Positions 24,458 through 33,500 of a stretch of 63,305 nt of DNA are shown piece after piece (position 1 is the first letter of the stretch; every line of letters starts with the position of its first letter). The position numbers and the translations under genes were made by a program. The notes beneath the pieces are model-generated. The model saw only the letters and a program-made list of their open reading frames with translations. It was not told the origin of the DNA and searched no databases. The stretch is from positions 1-63,305 of the forward strand of contig JANNBN010000095.1 in assembly GCA_031385545.1 (NCBI GenBank), in the 5' to 3' direction. This DNA comes from JANNBN01 sp031385545. GTDB lineage: Bacteria > Actinomycetota > Acidimicrobiia > Acidimicrobiales > JANYDT01.

Positions 24458-25738
24458 TCAGAGCTGGACATCGGCCACCACCACCTGTGCCTCGACGCGC
24501 GCCAAACGGTCAGCCTCGATGATGTCGCCCACCGAGATGGGAACGAACCCGTCGCATCGGCCCAGCACCGTTTCGTTGATGTGGGCGATGCTGCCCCATC
24601 GGACCTTGCCGTCGAGGAATGCCTGCACGGCAACTTCGTTGGCGGCATTCAGCCAAGCCGGAGCGGTTCCGCCGAGCCGCCCGGCGGCATAAGCGAGATC
24701 GAGGCAGCGGAAAGATGCACGATCAGGCTCCTCGAAGTCGAGCCGGGCGAGCGACGTCCAGTCGATCGAACCGAACGGTGTGTCGACCCGATCCGGCCAG
24801 GCCAGCGCATATGCGATGGGCAGGCACATGTCGGGCATCGACAGCTGTGCGATGGTTGCGCCATCGGTGTACTCCACCATGGAGTGGACAACCGACTGCG
24901 GATGCACCACCACCTGGATGCGGTCGTACGGAACACCGAACAGCTCGTGTGCCTCGATCACCTCGAAGCCCTTGTTCATCAGCGTGGACGAATCGATGGT
25001 GATCTTGGGCCCCATTGCCCACGTGGGGTGCGCGAGCGCCTCGGCAACGGTGACCCGGTCCAACGTTGAGCGGTCCCGGGTGCGGAACGGGCCCCCTGAC
25101 GCAGTGAGCACGAGGCGCTGCACCCGATCTGGCAGGTGCGCATCGGCCGAGACACGATGGGCGGCAAGACACATGTGCACCGCAGCATGCTCGGAGTCGA
25201 CCGGGATGATCTCGGCACCGGGCGTTGCGCGGAACGGGGCAACCACCGGGCCGGCGGTGATGAGGGATTCCTTGTTGGCGAGCGCCAGCCGCTTGCCGGC
25301 TGCCAGCGCACCGATGGTGACGCCTAGGCCTGCGAAGCCGACCACACCGTTGACGGCCACATCGGCCAGGCCGGCGACTTCTTCGAATGCACCCGGCCCA
25401 GCGACCAGTTCGGTACCAGCCGGAAGCCGGTCACGGATGTCCTCGACCCTGGCGTGATCGGCCACGGCGACGACCTTGGGGCGGAACTCCTGCACCTGCT
25501 GAAGCAGCAGCTCGGTGTTGGAACGCGTCCCGATGACCTCGACCCTGAATCGACCCGGGTTGGCACGGACCACATCGAGCGTTTGCGTGCCGATGGACCC
25601 AGCACTTCCGAACAGCGCCACGCTGACAGGGTTGTGCATCGCATTTGGGTCGCTCGACCCAGAAAGTAGTTCGTCCGACCTATCGGCAGCTGCGCCAGAT
25701 GGGTGCGCTGAAGAGAAGTCTGGCGAGGTGGCTGACAT
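24458..25738 (-). CDS. dxr: Dxr, 1-deoxy-D-xylulose 5-phosphate reductoisomerase
   Basis: Dxr converts DXP to MEP with NADPH, the committed step of the MEP pathway. The 426-residue protein has the NADPH motif ALFGSAGSIGTQTL, ANKES, LTASGGPFR and DSSTLMNKGFE. The start at 25738 is supported by a strong GGGGAGG site just upstream, which gives a 35-residue Ser/Ala-rich extension before the catalytic domain; the alternative Met at 25639 lacks a ribosome binding site. It is divergent from nadE, with the promoters in the 91-base gap. Confidence 0.94.
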   Translation of the reverse strand: MSATSPDFSSAHPSGAAADRSDELLSGSSDPNAMHNPVSVALFGSAGSIGTQTLDVVRANPGRFRVEVIGTRSNTELLLQQVQEFRPKVVAVADHARVEDIRDRLPAGTELVAGPGAFEEVAGLADVAVNGVVGFAGLGVTIGALAAGKRLALANKESLITAGPVVAPFRATPGAEIIPVDSEHAAVHMCLAAHRVSADAHLPDRVQRLVLTASGGPFRTRDRSTLDRVTVAEALAHPTWAMGPKITIDSSTLMNKGFEVIEAHELFGVPYDRIQVVVHPQSVVHSMVEYTDGATIAQLSMPDMCLPIAYALAWPDRVDTPFGSIDWTSLARLDFEEPDRASFRCLDLAYAAGRLGGTAPAWLNAANEVAVQAFLDGKVRWGSIAHINETVLGRCDGFVPISVGDIIEADRLARVEAQVVVADVQL

Positions 25739-25817
25739 GACCTCCCCAGCCTGACACCACGTGACTGATAGTTGGTTCACCCAATTCAGGTAAACGAGCC
25801 AGCATTCAAACGACGGG

Positions 25818-25823
25818 TAGCGT
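25818..25823 (+). promoter_or_regulatory. Predicted -10 box of leaderless nadE transcript
   Basis: TAGCGT ends six bases before the GTG start of nadE, the spacing expected when transcription begins at the start codon itself. No ribosome binding site is seen upstream of nadE. Confidence 0.45.
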
Positions 25824-25829
25824 GAGCTT

Positions 25830-27902
25830 GTGACACAGCGCAGCGACCAGACAGCCCTGCCAGCCCTGCCGTTCGACAACCCGTATCGCCACGGGTTCGC
25901 CCGTGTCGCCGCCGCAGTGCCAGCTGTCAAGGTTGCAGACCCTGCTTTCAATGCTGAGGCAACGCTGCAACTGGCCCGTCGTGCATCCGAGCAGGGCGTT
26001 GCCGTTGTGGTGTTTCCCGAGCTGGGCCTGTCGGCGTACAGCTGCGACGATCTGTTCCACCAGCAAGCCTTGCTCGACGCCGTGGATCATGGCCTTGGCG
26101 TCCTGGTCGACGAGAGCCGCGCGCTTGCCCCCATGCTCATCGTCGGCGCACCTATCCGCTCGGGCGGGCAACTCTTCAACTGTGCAGTGGTCATCCACCA
26201 GGGCGCTGTGTTGGGTGTCGTACCGAAGTCGTTCCTGCCGGGTTATCGCGAGTTCTACGAAGAGCGGCAGTTCTCTGCCGAACGTGACCGCCTCACCGAC
26301 CAAATCATGGTCGCCGGGCAGCGCGTTGCGTTCCGCGCCGACCAGCTCTTCGACACCGGCATCGACGGGCTTGTGGTGCACGTGGAGATCTGCGAGGACA
26401 TCTGGGTACCGGTGCCGCCGTCCACGTGGGCCGCCATGGCTGGGGCCACGGTGCTGGTCAACCTCTCCGGCTCCCCCATCACCGTCGGCAAGGCCGCATA
26501 CCGCCGTGAGCTGTGCCGGTCGCACTCGGCACGGTGCATCGCCGCATACCTCTACACAGGCGCGGGCGAAGGCGAGTCGACCACCGACCTTGCATGGGAC
26601 GGCCATGCCATCGTGGCCGAGAACGGCATCATCCTGGCCGAATCGCAACGGTTCAGTGCCGTCCCACAACTCGTGATCTCCGACATCGACGTGACACGGC
26701 TGCTGGCCGAACGAGCACGGCAGACTTCGTACGCCGATGCCGGCGCCGATGCCAAGGCCACCATTGCTCGGTACGGCCGCATACAGAGCAACCTGAGCGC
26801 GCCAGGTGGAATCCTGCCGCTGCTGCGCAGCATCGAGCGGTTCCCCTACGTTCCGTCGTCGGTGACGGAACGCGACGAACGCTGCGAGGAAGTGTTCGCT
26901 ATCCAGGTGCAGGGGCTGGCGCAGCGCCTGCGATCGACCGGCATCACGAACGTTGTCATCGGGGTATCGGGGGGCCTCGACTCGACCCAAGCCCTGTTGG
27001 TATGCGCACGTGCATTTGATCGGCTCCGTCTGCCCCGCGCCGGAATACTTGCCTACACCATGCCCGGGTTCGCCACCTCGCAGCGCACCCTCGACCAGGC
27101 CAACCGGCTGATGGCAGCAATGGGTGTCTCGGCACATACCATCGACATCAGGCCAAGTTGCGAGCAGATGCTGAAAGACATCGGTCACCCGTTCACCGAT
27201 GGTAAGCCTACGTACGACATTGCGTTCGAGAATGTGCAGGCAGGCGAACGCACCTCGCACCTGTTCCGCCTGGCCAACCAACACGGCGGCCTGGTGGTTG
27301 GCACCGGTGACCTGTCCGAACTGGCTCTGGGCTGGTGCACCTACGGCGTGGGCGACCAGATGAGCCACTACAACGTCAACGGGTCGGTTCCCAAGACGCT
27401 GATCCAGCACCTCATCCGCTGGGAAGCAGGCCGCGAAACCGACGACACTGCAGCAGTGCTGCGCGCCGTCGTGGACACCGAGATCTCTCCTGAGTTGGTA
27501 CCCGGGGCAGCCGAAGGGCAGCCGACGCAGCGCACCGAGGACACCATCGGGCCGTACGAGCTGCAGGACTTCGTGCTCTTCTACACCACCCGGTACGGGT
27601 TCACGCCATCGAAGGTGGCCTACCTCGCCCACGTTGCATGGGGCGACATCGCCGCAGGCGAATGGTCGGACTTGGTGCCTGTCGATGGTCGGCACGCATA
27701 CGATCTGGTGACCATCAAGAAATGGATGGCGGTGTTCCTTCGCCGCTTCTTCGGCCAGAGCCAGTTCAAGCGCTCGGCGATGCCGAACGGGCCCAAGGTG
27801 GGTTCGGGCGGTTCGTTGTCGCCGCGCGGGGACTGGCGCGCGCCGAGCGACGGCAGCGCGGCACCCTGGCTGGACGAGTTGGAACGCAACGTCCCAGGCT
27901 GA
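25830..27902 (+). CDS. nadE: Glutamine-dependent NAD synthetase
   Basis: The enzyme makes NAD from nicotinate adenine dinucleotide and ATP with ammonia from glutamine. The 690-residue protein has an N-terminal nitrilase-type glutaminase (Glu in FPELGLSAYS, Lys in PKSFLPGYREFYEERQF, Cys in VEICEDIW) and a C-terminal synthetase with SGGLDST and GTGDLSELALGW. This two-domain length is typical of actinobacterial NadE. It is inserted between dxr and cdsA on the opposite strand and probably leaderless. LarB also uses its substrate, but the lar operon is far away. Confidence 0.95.
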   Translation: MTQRSDQTALPALPFDNPYRHGFARVAAAVPAVKVADPAFNAEATLQLARRASEQGVAVVVFPELGLSAYSCDDLFHQQALLDAVDHGLGVLVDESRALAPMLIVGAPIRSGGQLFNCAVVIHQGAVLGVVPKSFLPGYREFYEERQFSAERDRLTDQIMVAGQRVAFRADQLFDTGIDGLVVHVEICEDIWVPVPPSTWAAMAGATVLVNLSGSPITVGKAAYRRELCRSHSARCIAAYLYTGAGEGESTTDLAWDGHAIVAENGIILAESQRFSAVPQLVISDIDVTRLLAERARQTSYADAGADAKATIARYGRIQSNLSAPGGILPLLRSIERFPYVPSSVTERDERCEEVFAIQVQGLAQRLRSTGITNVVIGVSGGLDSTQALLVCARAFDRLRLPRAGILAYTMPGFATSQRTLDQANRLMAAMGVSAHTIDIRPSCEQMLKDIGHPFTDGKPTYDIAFENVQAGERTSHLFRLANQHGGLVVGTGDLSELALGWCTYGVGDQMSHYNVNGSVPKTLIQHLIRWEAGRETDDTAAVLRAVVDTEISPELVPGAAEGQPTQRTEDTIGPYELQDFVLFYTTRYGFTPSKVAYLAHVAWGDIAAGEWSDLVPVDGRHAYDLVTIKKWMAVFLRRFFGQSQFKRSAMPNGPKVGSGGSLSPRGDWRAPSDGSAAPWLDELERNVPG

Positions 27903-27919
27903 ACTGCGCGCTGTAGCGG

Positions 27920-29869
27920 CTAGAGGTGGTTGGTGGCCAGCGCCACCAGCCAGGTTGCTGGAACAGCGAGAAGCATTGCGTCGATCCGGTCGAACACGCC
28001 ACCGTGGCCCGGCAGCAGACGGCCCATGTCCTTGATGTTGAGGTCGCGTTTCAGCAGTGACTCGAACAAGTCACCGATGGGCGCCGCCACACCGATGACA
28101 AGACCAAGCGCGATGGCCTGTGGGTATCCGGTCCACGGGTGCCAACCGAGGCGGCCGAACAGCAAGGCCGACACGGCGACCGAACCGAGGATGCCAATGA
28201 CGAGGCCTTCGACGGTCTTGTTGGGGCTGATGTCGGTGAAGTGGGTTCTGCCGACCAGCCGACCACCCGCGTACGCAAACACGTCGTGCGCGACCGTGCA
28301 GACGATTGCCGGCATCAGCAGCCCCAGTCCGTGCGGGGCGTTCAGCAGGAGTGCTGCGGTTGCCGCACCGATGGCCGGGTATCCGAACGAGAGAAAGCTC
28401 GCTGCCAGGTTGGCAGCTGGACGCTCACGCTCGGCCCCGAACAGGTACCACGACGCAATCGCTGCGATGGTCACGACGATCGCAACCATGACGCCGCGCT
28501 CACCGCGCCACATACCGCCGCCCACGACGCCCATCAGGCCGACAGCCACTGCCGGAATGGCAGGGCGGAAGCCGCGGTCTTTCAAGGCATGCATCAGCTC
28601 GATGGATGTCATTGCGATGGCCACCGCAGCGAGGAGCGCTGCGCCGATAGTGCCGGTGAACGTGAACACCAGGCCGACCGCAAGGATGAGCAGGACGCCT
28701 GTTCCCAGCCTGGCCGTCACCGTGGAAGGAACCGTTGGCGCAGCGGGCCGTCCGCCACCTGCGCTCCGTGCAGCGGGGCTTCGACCCGGACCGGTGGTAG
28801 CCCGACCTGCACCCTGCGCTTTTTCCGCATCGGCTGCGGTGCGCGATTCTGCCGCTCCCGCTCCCGCAGCAGCAGCAGCCGCAGCCGCAGCACGTCGGCG
28901 GTCGCCACGTTGGGCTGGACCTCCGGAGCTGACCGGAATAGCGTGGTCGGCGTCTTTGGCGAGACTGTCGAACCGGATGACCTTTGCTTGATCCCGAGGT
29001 GCATCTTGAACTGGGTCATTGACCGCCGTGCTGCCCTGCTTCGCACCGGCACCCCGTTCGGTTGCTGCGCCAAGACGCTCCCCCACGGAACGACGAGTCG
29101 GCACACTGTCGTCGATGGAGTACAGGTCGGAACGTTCGGAACGACTGCTGCCGAGCGTGCCGATCTGGGTATCGACATCGCCCAGCACCGAGGTGTCAGC
29201 AGCGTCGACGTCGGCCCAGTCCTTCGCGTCGTCGCGCCAACGCGGCCCGGCCCCGGCAAAGGCACCCCAGCGATCGGCGTCTTCCGGATCGACTCGCTTC
29301 ACTGCCTGCGGCGCGGGGGCATCGTCGACGTGCAATTCGGCTCGACGGTCGGCCATGCGACGATCACGCCGCTCAAGGGTTGCGGCTGCTGCGGCCACGA
29401 TGACACCGGTGTCAAAGTCCGATGCGGTGTCGGCCGGATACATCGACTCAGGGAAGACGTCATCGCCGGCATCGTCGGCAGCGTCGGCATCGCCGGATGC
29501 TCTGCCAGGCATGGGCACCTTGGTAGGGGGCACCGCACCGAGCAGGTTCCCGAGGGTTGTGTCGCCGGCGTCCATCCACGCCGCGTCCATACCGGAGTAC
29601 TCGTCGGAGTCATCGGCAGCAGCGGCATCGGCAGGAGACTCGGCGGAACCAGACTCGGCGGAATCGAGCGCTTCTCCGAGCTTCAATTGACCGGGGCCTG
29701 CCGTGGGATCAGCAGCATCGGCGTCCTCGGCCCATTGCGTCACGGGCTGCACCGAACCGAGGAGAGACTCGCCCGCCTGGCGCGCGCCGATAATGGTGAC
29801 GCCTGTCTGGTCGTGCGGTGCGGCAGCGGCGGCAGGACTGGAGGATGAACGATCGGTGGGGTCTGCCAT
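27920..29869 (-). CDS. cdsA: CdsA, phosphatidate cytidylyltransferase with long acidic N-terminus
   Basis: CdsA makes CDP-diacylglycerol from phosphatidate and CTP. The catalytic membrane domain (about 388-649) has several helices and ends with the family signature around PGHGGVFDRIDAMLLAVP. The preceding 385 or so residues are an acidic, Ala/Asp-rich, probably disordered region with an Ala run (327-339), which is far longer than the short N-terminus of most CdsA proteins. The extension keeps typical codon use and no start between the two parts stands out. It starts one base after the frr stop (TGACATG) and ends the rpsB-tsf-pyrH-frr-cdsA group. Confidence 0.9.
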   Translation of the reverse strand: MADPTDRSSSSPAAAAAPHDQTGVTIIGARQAGESLLGSVQPVTQWAEDADAADPTAGPGQLKLGEALDSAESGSAESPADAAAADDSDEYSGMDAAWMDAGDTTLGNLLGAVPPTKVPMPGRASGDADAADDAGDDVFPESMYPADTASDFDTGVIVAAAAATLERRDRRMADRRAELHVDDAPAPQAVKRVDPEDADRWGAFAGAGPRWRDDAKDWADVDAADTSVLGDVDTQIGTLGSSRSERSDLYSIDDSVPTRRSVGERLGAATERGAGAKQGSTAVNDPVQDAPRDQAKVIRFDSLAKDADHAIPVSSGGPAQRGDRRRAAAAAAAAAGAGAAESRTAADAEKAQGAGRATTGPGRSPAARSAGGGRPAAPTVPSTVTARLGTGVLLILAVGLVFTFTGTIGAALLAAVAIAMTSIELMHALKDRGFRPAIPAVAVGLMGVVGGGMWRGERGVMVAIVVTIAAIASWYLFGAERERPAANLAASFLSFGYPAIGAATAALLLNAPHGLGLLMPAIVCTVAHDVFAYAGGRLVGRTHFTDISPNKTVEGLVIGILGSVAVSALLFGRLGWHPWTGYPQAIALGLVIGVAAPIGDLFESLLKRDLNIKDMGRLLPGHGGVFDRIDAMLLAVPATWLVALATNHL

Positions 29870-29870
29870 G

Positions 29871-30428
29871 TCAGACCTCCATCAGCTCGGCTTCTTTGTG
29901 CGACACGAGCCGCTCGATCTCGGTGATGTGTTCATGGGTGATCTTGTCGAGTTCCTTCTCGGTCCGTTCGAGGTCGTCCTTGTTGATCTCGTTGGCCTTC
30001 TCGGCCTTTTCCAGCTCGGTACGCGCAGAGCGGCGTATGTTGCGCACGGCGACACGGCTGTCTTCGGCCTTGGACTTGACAGACTTCACCAGGTCCTTGC
30101 GGCGTTCCTGGGTGAGCGGTGGGAACAGGAGGCGGATGACCACTCCATCGTTGGCGGGCGACATGCCGAGGTCCGACGTCTGCAACGCCTTCTCGATCGC
30201 CTTGATGGCGCTCTTGTCGAACGGTGAGATGACCAGGATCCGGGCTTCGGGCACGCTGAAACCTGCGAGTTGCTGCAGCGGAACCTCGGAGCCGTAGTAC
30301 TCGACCCGTATCTTCTCGACAATGGCAGGCGTGGCACGGCCCGTGCGGATGGCGGAGAACTGCTCCTGCAGATGGCCCGCGGCTTTACCCATTTTCTCCA
30401 TCACATCGAGGAGCAGTTCGTCAATCAC
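29871..30428 (-). CDS. frr: Ribosome recycling factor
   Basis: RRF splits post-termination ribosomes together with EF-G. The 185 residues match the family length, with the signature FSAIRTGRATPAIVEKIRVEYYG and the C-terminal long helix (KKDL/INKDDLERTEKELDKIT). The GTG start overlaps the pyrH stop (GTGA), indicating translational coupling. Confidence 0.96.
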   Translation of the reverse strand: MIDELLLDVMEKMGKAAGHLQEQFSAIRTGRATPAIVEKIRVEYYGSEVPLQQLAGFSVPEARILVISPFDKSAIKAIEKALQTSDLGMSPANDGVVIRLLFPPLTQERRKDLVKSVKSKAEDSRVAVRNIRRSARTELEKAEKANEINKDDLERTEKELDKITHEHITEIERLVSHKEAELMEV

Positions 30429-31159
30429 GAGACCAGCGTACCGATAGGAGGGTTGCCAACGAGGACGCTTCGGATATTGCCTCGTTGCATCATGTTGAAC
30501 ACCACGATGGGGAGTTTGTTATCCATGCAGAACGCGATGGCCGTTGCATCCATGATCTTCAGGCCCTTTTCCAGCACTTCGGCATACGAGAGGTGGTCGT
30601 AGCGCGTTGCGTTGGGATCAAGTTTCGGGTCCGCCGTGTAGATACCATCGACGCTGCCGTGCGTTGCCTTCAGGACGGCTTTGCAGTCCATCTCGGCCGC
30701 CCGCATGGCGGCGGGTGTGTCGGTGGTGAGGAACGGCTGGCCGATGCCGGCCGCGAAGATAACCACACGCCCCTTCTCAAGATGACGCAGCGCCCGCCGA
30801 CGGATGTACGGCTCGGCCACCTCTGCCATGTGGATGGCTGACAGTGTGCGGCTCTGCTGGCCCTGCTTCTCCAGGGCGTCCTGCAGGGCGAGTGCGTTCA
30901 TGACCGTGGCCAGCATTCCCATGTAGTCAGCGGTTGCCCGCTCGATGCCGGAGTTTGCACCCGTTGCGCCGCGCCAGATGTTGCCGCCTCCGACGACAAT
31001 CGCTATCTCGACGCCGAGGTCGCTGCGGGCCTCGACGATCTCGCCTGCGATGCGCGCGACGACCGCACCGTCGATGTTGTTGCCGTCAGAACCGGCAAAC
31101 GCCTCGCCGGAGAGCTTCAGCAGAACACGGGGCCAACGGGAACGAAGAGCTTCAGCCAT
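30425..31159 (-). CDS. pyrH: UMP kinase
   Basis: UMP kinase phosphorylates UMP to UDP. The 244-residue protein has VLLKLSGEAFAG, VVGGGNIWRG, the UMP/regulatory motif GQPFLTTDTPAAMRAAEM and DGIYTADPKLDPNA. The ATG at 31159 begins MAEALRSRWPRVLLKLSGE; no strong ribosome binding site precedes it. It overlaps frr. A 303-base gap with a strong hairpin separates it from tsf, so it may have its own promoter. Confidence 0.96.
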   Translation of the reverse strand: MAEALRSRWPRVLLKLSGEAFAGSDGNNIDGAVVARIAGEIVEARSDLGVEIAIVVGGGNIWRGATGANSGIERATADYMGMLATVMNALALQDALEKQGQQSRTLSAIHMAEVAEPYIRRRALRHLEKGRVVIFAAGIGQPFLTTDTPAAMRAAEMDCKAVLKATHGSVDGIYTADPKLDPNATRYDHLSYAEVLEKGLKIMDATAIAFCMDNKLPIVVFNMMQRGNIRSVLVGNPPIGTLVS

Positions 31160-31312
31160 ACGACCGGAGAGGTTAACCCCTCGCTCGACCCGCACCGGGC
31201 GGCCCGTCGGATACGACCCAGCCCGAGCAGACCCCCGAGCCGGACCCACTCATCGCCCCCGCGCCAAGTCGTCGAGGTCTCGCTGCCGACGGTTCCGCAT
31301 GAGAATTCCGCA

Positions 31313-31400
31313 CAACTCGGCGCTCCGATACGCGCAACTTGGCGTAAACGGTCGATTCAGCGGCGTGTGGTCAAGTTGTGAGCAAAAAATGCCCGAGTTG
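31313..31400. repeat. Nested imperfect palindrome of 88 bp
   Basis: The outer arms caactcgg (31313-31320) and ccgagttg (31393-31400) and the inner arms caacttg (31335-31341) and caagttg (31372-31378) share exactly the same centre. The design resembles the 86-bp palindromes at 60648 and 61812, though the sequence differs. Confidence 0.6.
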
Positions 31401-31407
31401 CGCGGCC

Positions 31408-31436
31408 AACCACCTCCGAGCAGTTGGGAGGTGGTT
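31408..31436. terminator. Strong hairpin after tsf
   Basis: The arms aaccacctcc and ggaggtggtt form a perfect 10-bp stem with a 9-base loop, 26 bases beyond the tsf stop. On the - strand a T6 run follows only about 17 bases later, so it is a likely but not canonical terminator for rpsB-tsf. Confidence 0.65.
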
Positions 31437-31462
31437 TGCTGCCAGCGCTGGGGCCCCTCTCG

Positions 31463-32248
31463 CTACCCGATGATGACTTGGGCGAAGCGGGTGATGGTGC
31501 CAGAACCCAGGAGACTCTTGATGGTCTGCTTGTTGTCCTTGGCGAACTCTTGCTCGAGGAGGCAGCGCTCTTTGAAATAGCCGTTCATACGCCCATCGAC
31601 GATCTTTGGCAGTGCAGCTTCGGGCTTACCTTCGTTGCGCGTGATCTGCTCGAGCGTTGCGCGCTCGGCGGTGACCAGGTCGGCTGGAACCTCGTCACGG
31701 GTGAGATACAGCGGCTTCGCAAACGCGATGTGCAGCGCGATGTCGTGCGCTACTTCCTGCGACGCACCGGTGATCTCGACGACGGTGCCATTGACGCCGC
31801 GGTCGGACTGCATGTGCAGATACGAATCCACAACAGCCCCAACGGGAGGCTGGAAACGCACGATCTGGCCCATCTCGATGTTTTCCTTGAGCGAGATGAT
31901 GAGCTGGTCGAGCGTTGACTGGTGTTCAGAAACGGCGGCTTCGCCCTTGGCGGCCACGGTGTTGGCCATGTCTTGGACGAGCTTGGTGAACTCGGGGCTC
32001 TTCGCCACGAAGTCGGTCTCGCACTTGACCTGCACCAGCGAAACGGTGGCGCCGGCGGTGCCGACGGCAACTGCGCCCTGGGCGTTGTCGCGGTCAGTTC
32101 GCTTGGCCATGGAGGCCAGCCCCTGCTCGCGCAGCCACTTGACCGCGGCTTCGAAATCGTCGCCGTTCGCCTCGAGTGCACGCTTTGCTTCCATCATGCC
32201 GACGCCGGCCGTCTGACGGAGATTTTGGATGTCTTTCGCTGATGCCAT
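31463..32248 (-). CDS. tsf: Elongation factor Ts
   Basis: EF-Ts exchanges GDP for GTP on EF-Tu. The 261-residue protein has the N-terminal UBA-like domain (IQNLRQTAGVGMMEAKRAL), the core contact motif CETDFVAKSPEF and a C-terminal region ending LLGSGTITRFAQVIIG. The length is typical of actinobacteria. It follows rpsB after 126 bases on the same strand. Confidence 0.97.
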   Translation of the reverse strand: MASAKDIQNLRQTAGVGMMEAKRALEANGDDFEAAVKWLREQGLASMAKRTDRDNAQGAVAVGTAGATVSLVQVKCETDFVAKSPEFTKLVQDMANTVAAKGEAAVSEHQSTLDQLIISLKENIEMGQIVRFQPPVGAVVDSYLHMQSDRGVNGTVVEITGASQEVAHDIALHIAFAKPLYLTRDEVPADLVTAERATLEQITRNEGKPEAALPKIVDGRMNGYFKERCLLEQEFAKDNKQTIKSLLGSGTITRFAQVIIG

Positions 32249-32374
32249 GTTCGTGTTCGACAGTTCTTTCGACGATCTGTGAGTGTGAATGGGGAGGTGC
32301 AGTGTCGGCGCGGACCCGACCGGCTTCTGGGCCGATCGGGTCAGGGTCTTCGGACGAATCAGGCCTGAGGTGGA

Positions 32375-33268
32375 TCAGGCCTCGGGTGCAGCGTCGCCGC
32401 CGGCTACCGCGGCAGCCTTGGCTGCTGCCAGACGAGCCTCGCGCTCGGCAGCCTGAACGGCGGCCTGACGGCGGGCTTCGGCCTGCTGCTCGTTGCGGGC
32501 AGCTTCAGCAGCAGGGTCGAACACTGGCTCGACAGGCAGCGAAACGCCACCCTGCGGCCGGCCACGACGGGCGGCGATGGAGCGACCCTCTTCGACCGCA
32601 TCGGCGATGACGCGGCACATGAGGTTGCCCGAGCGGATGGCGTCGTCGTTACCGGGGATGACGAAATTGATGACGTCGGGGTCGCAGTTGGTGTCGACCA
32701 CGGCGACAACCGGCATGCCCAACTTGTTGGCCTCGGTGACCGCAATGTGTTCCTTCTTCGTGTCGATGACGAAGATGGCGTCCGGCAACTTGTTCATGCC
32801 GCGGATGCCGCCCAAGTTCTTCTGCAGCTTCTCAAGTTCGCGGCCCAGGATGAGGGCTTCCTTCTTGGGCATTGCCTCGAAGTCGCCCGCTATACGCATG
32901 CGCTCGTATTCCTGCATCTTCTTCACACGACCGTGGATGGTCTGGAAGTTGGTGAGCATGCCGCCCAGCCAACGCTCGTTGATATACGGCATACCGCACT
33001 TGTTGGCGTAGCTCGAAACAGGGTCTTGCGACTGCTTCTTGGTGCCGACGAACAAAATGGTGCCGCCGTCAGCGACAAGGTCACGGACGTACGTGTACGC
33101 CGTCTCGATGCGCGTGAGCGTCTGGTTGAGGTCGATGATGTAGATGCCGTTGCGCTCGCCGAAGATGAAACGCTTCATCTTGGGGTTCCAACGACGGGTC
33201 TGGTGACCGAAATGTACGCCTGCATCGAGCAGCTGGCGCATGGTGACGACGGGAGTACCGGCGTTCAT
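32375..33268 (-). CDS. rpsB: 30S ribosomal protein S2
   Basis: The S2 protein has 297 residues with MRQLLDAGVHFGHQTRRWNPKM, the conserved ERWLGGMLTNFQTI and DTKKEHIAVTEANKLGMPVVAVVDTNCDP. The Ala/Glu/Arg-rich C-terminal tail of about 60 residues is the extension common in actinobacteria. The ATG at 33268 has a strong AGGAGGA site eight bases upstream. Confidence 0.97.
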   Translation of the reverse strand: MNAGTPVVTMRQLLDAGVHFGHQTRRWNPKMKRFIFGERNGIYIIDLNQTLTRIETAYTYVRDLVADGGTILFVGTKKQSQDPVSSYANKCGMPYINERWLGGMLTNFQTIHGRVKKMQEYERMRIAGDFEAMPKKEALILGRELEKLQKNLGGIRGMNKLPDAIFVIDTKKEHIAVTEANKLGMPVVAVVDTNCDPDVINFVIPGNDDAIRSGNLMCRVIADAVEEGRSIAARRGRPQGGVSLPVEPVFDPAAEAARNEQQAEARRQAAVQAAEREARLAAAKAAAVAGGDAAPEA

Positions 33269-33430
33269 GTGAATTGTCCTCCTGTGGACCGGTCGGTGCT
33301 TCCCGAGCGCGCAGTCCATGTGGGGGCTGCGCTCGAAACCGCTCCACAGAGGGTGGACCGAAGCGAGCGCTGCCGGACATGGGTGACCGTGGCGACCGGG
33401 TACTCATCGCTGAATGCGATGGGCCCGGCA

Positions 33431-33459
33431 ATGATAGTCCACCGCCTGACGACGATGAA
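33431..33459 (-). promoter_or_regulatory. Predicted promoter of rpsB-tsf
   Basis: Read on the - strand, TTCATC (33454-33459) and TATCAT (33431-33436) are separated by 17 bases. Transcription would begin about 155 bases upstream of rpsB, leaving a leader long enough for ribosomal-protein feedback structures. Confidence 0.4.
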
Positions 33460-33500
33460 CGGCTTTGTGTCCAGCGGCGAGTCACATCAAATCTGCCGGA

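Larger units (their letters stand above)
31160..31462. other. Intergenic region tsf-pyrH with nested palindrome and hairpin
   Basis: This 303-base stretch has no convincing gene. It holds an 88-bp nested palindrome (31313-31400), a six-base A/T run (31385-31390) and a strong hairpin (31408-31436). It probably separates transcription of rpsB-tsf from pyrH-frr-cdsA. Confidence 0.7.

Noticed and set aside
28139..29848. A 569-codon open frame on the + strand
   Set aside because: It lies antisense to cdsA, shows no domain pattern and arises from the high-GC codon structure of the real gene.
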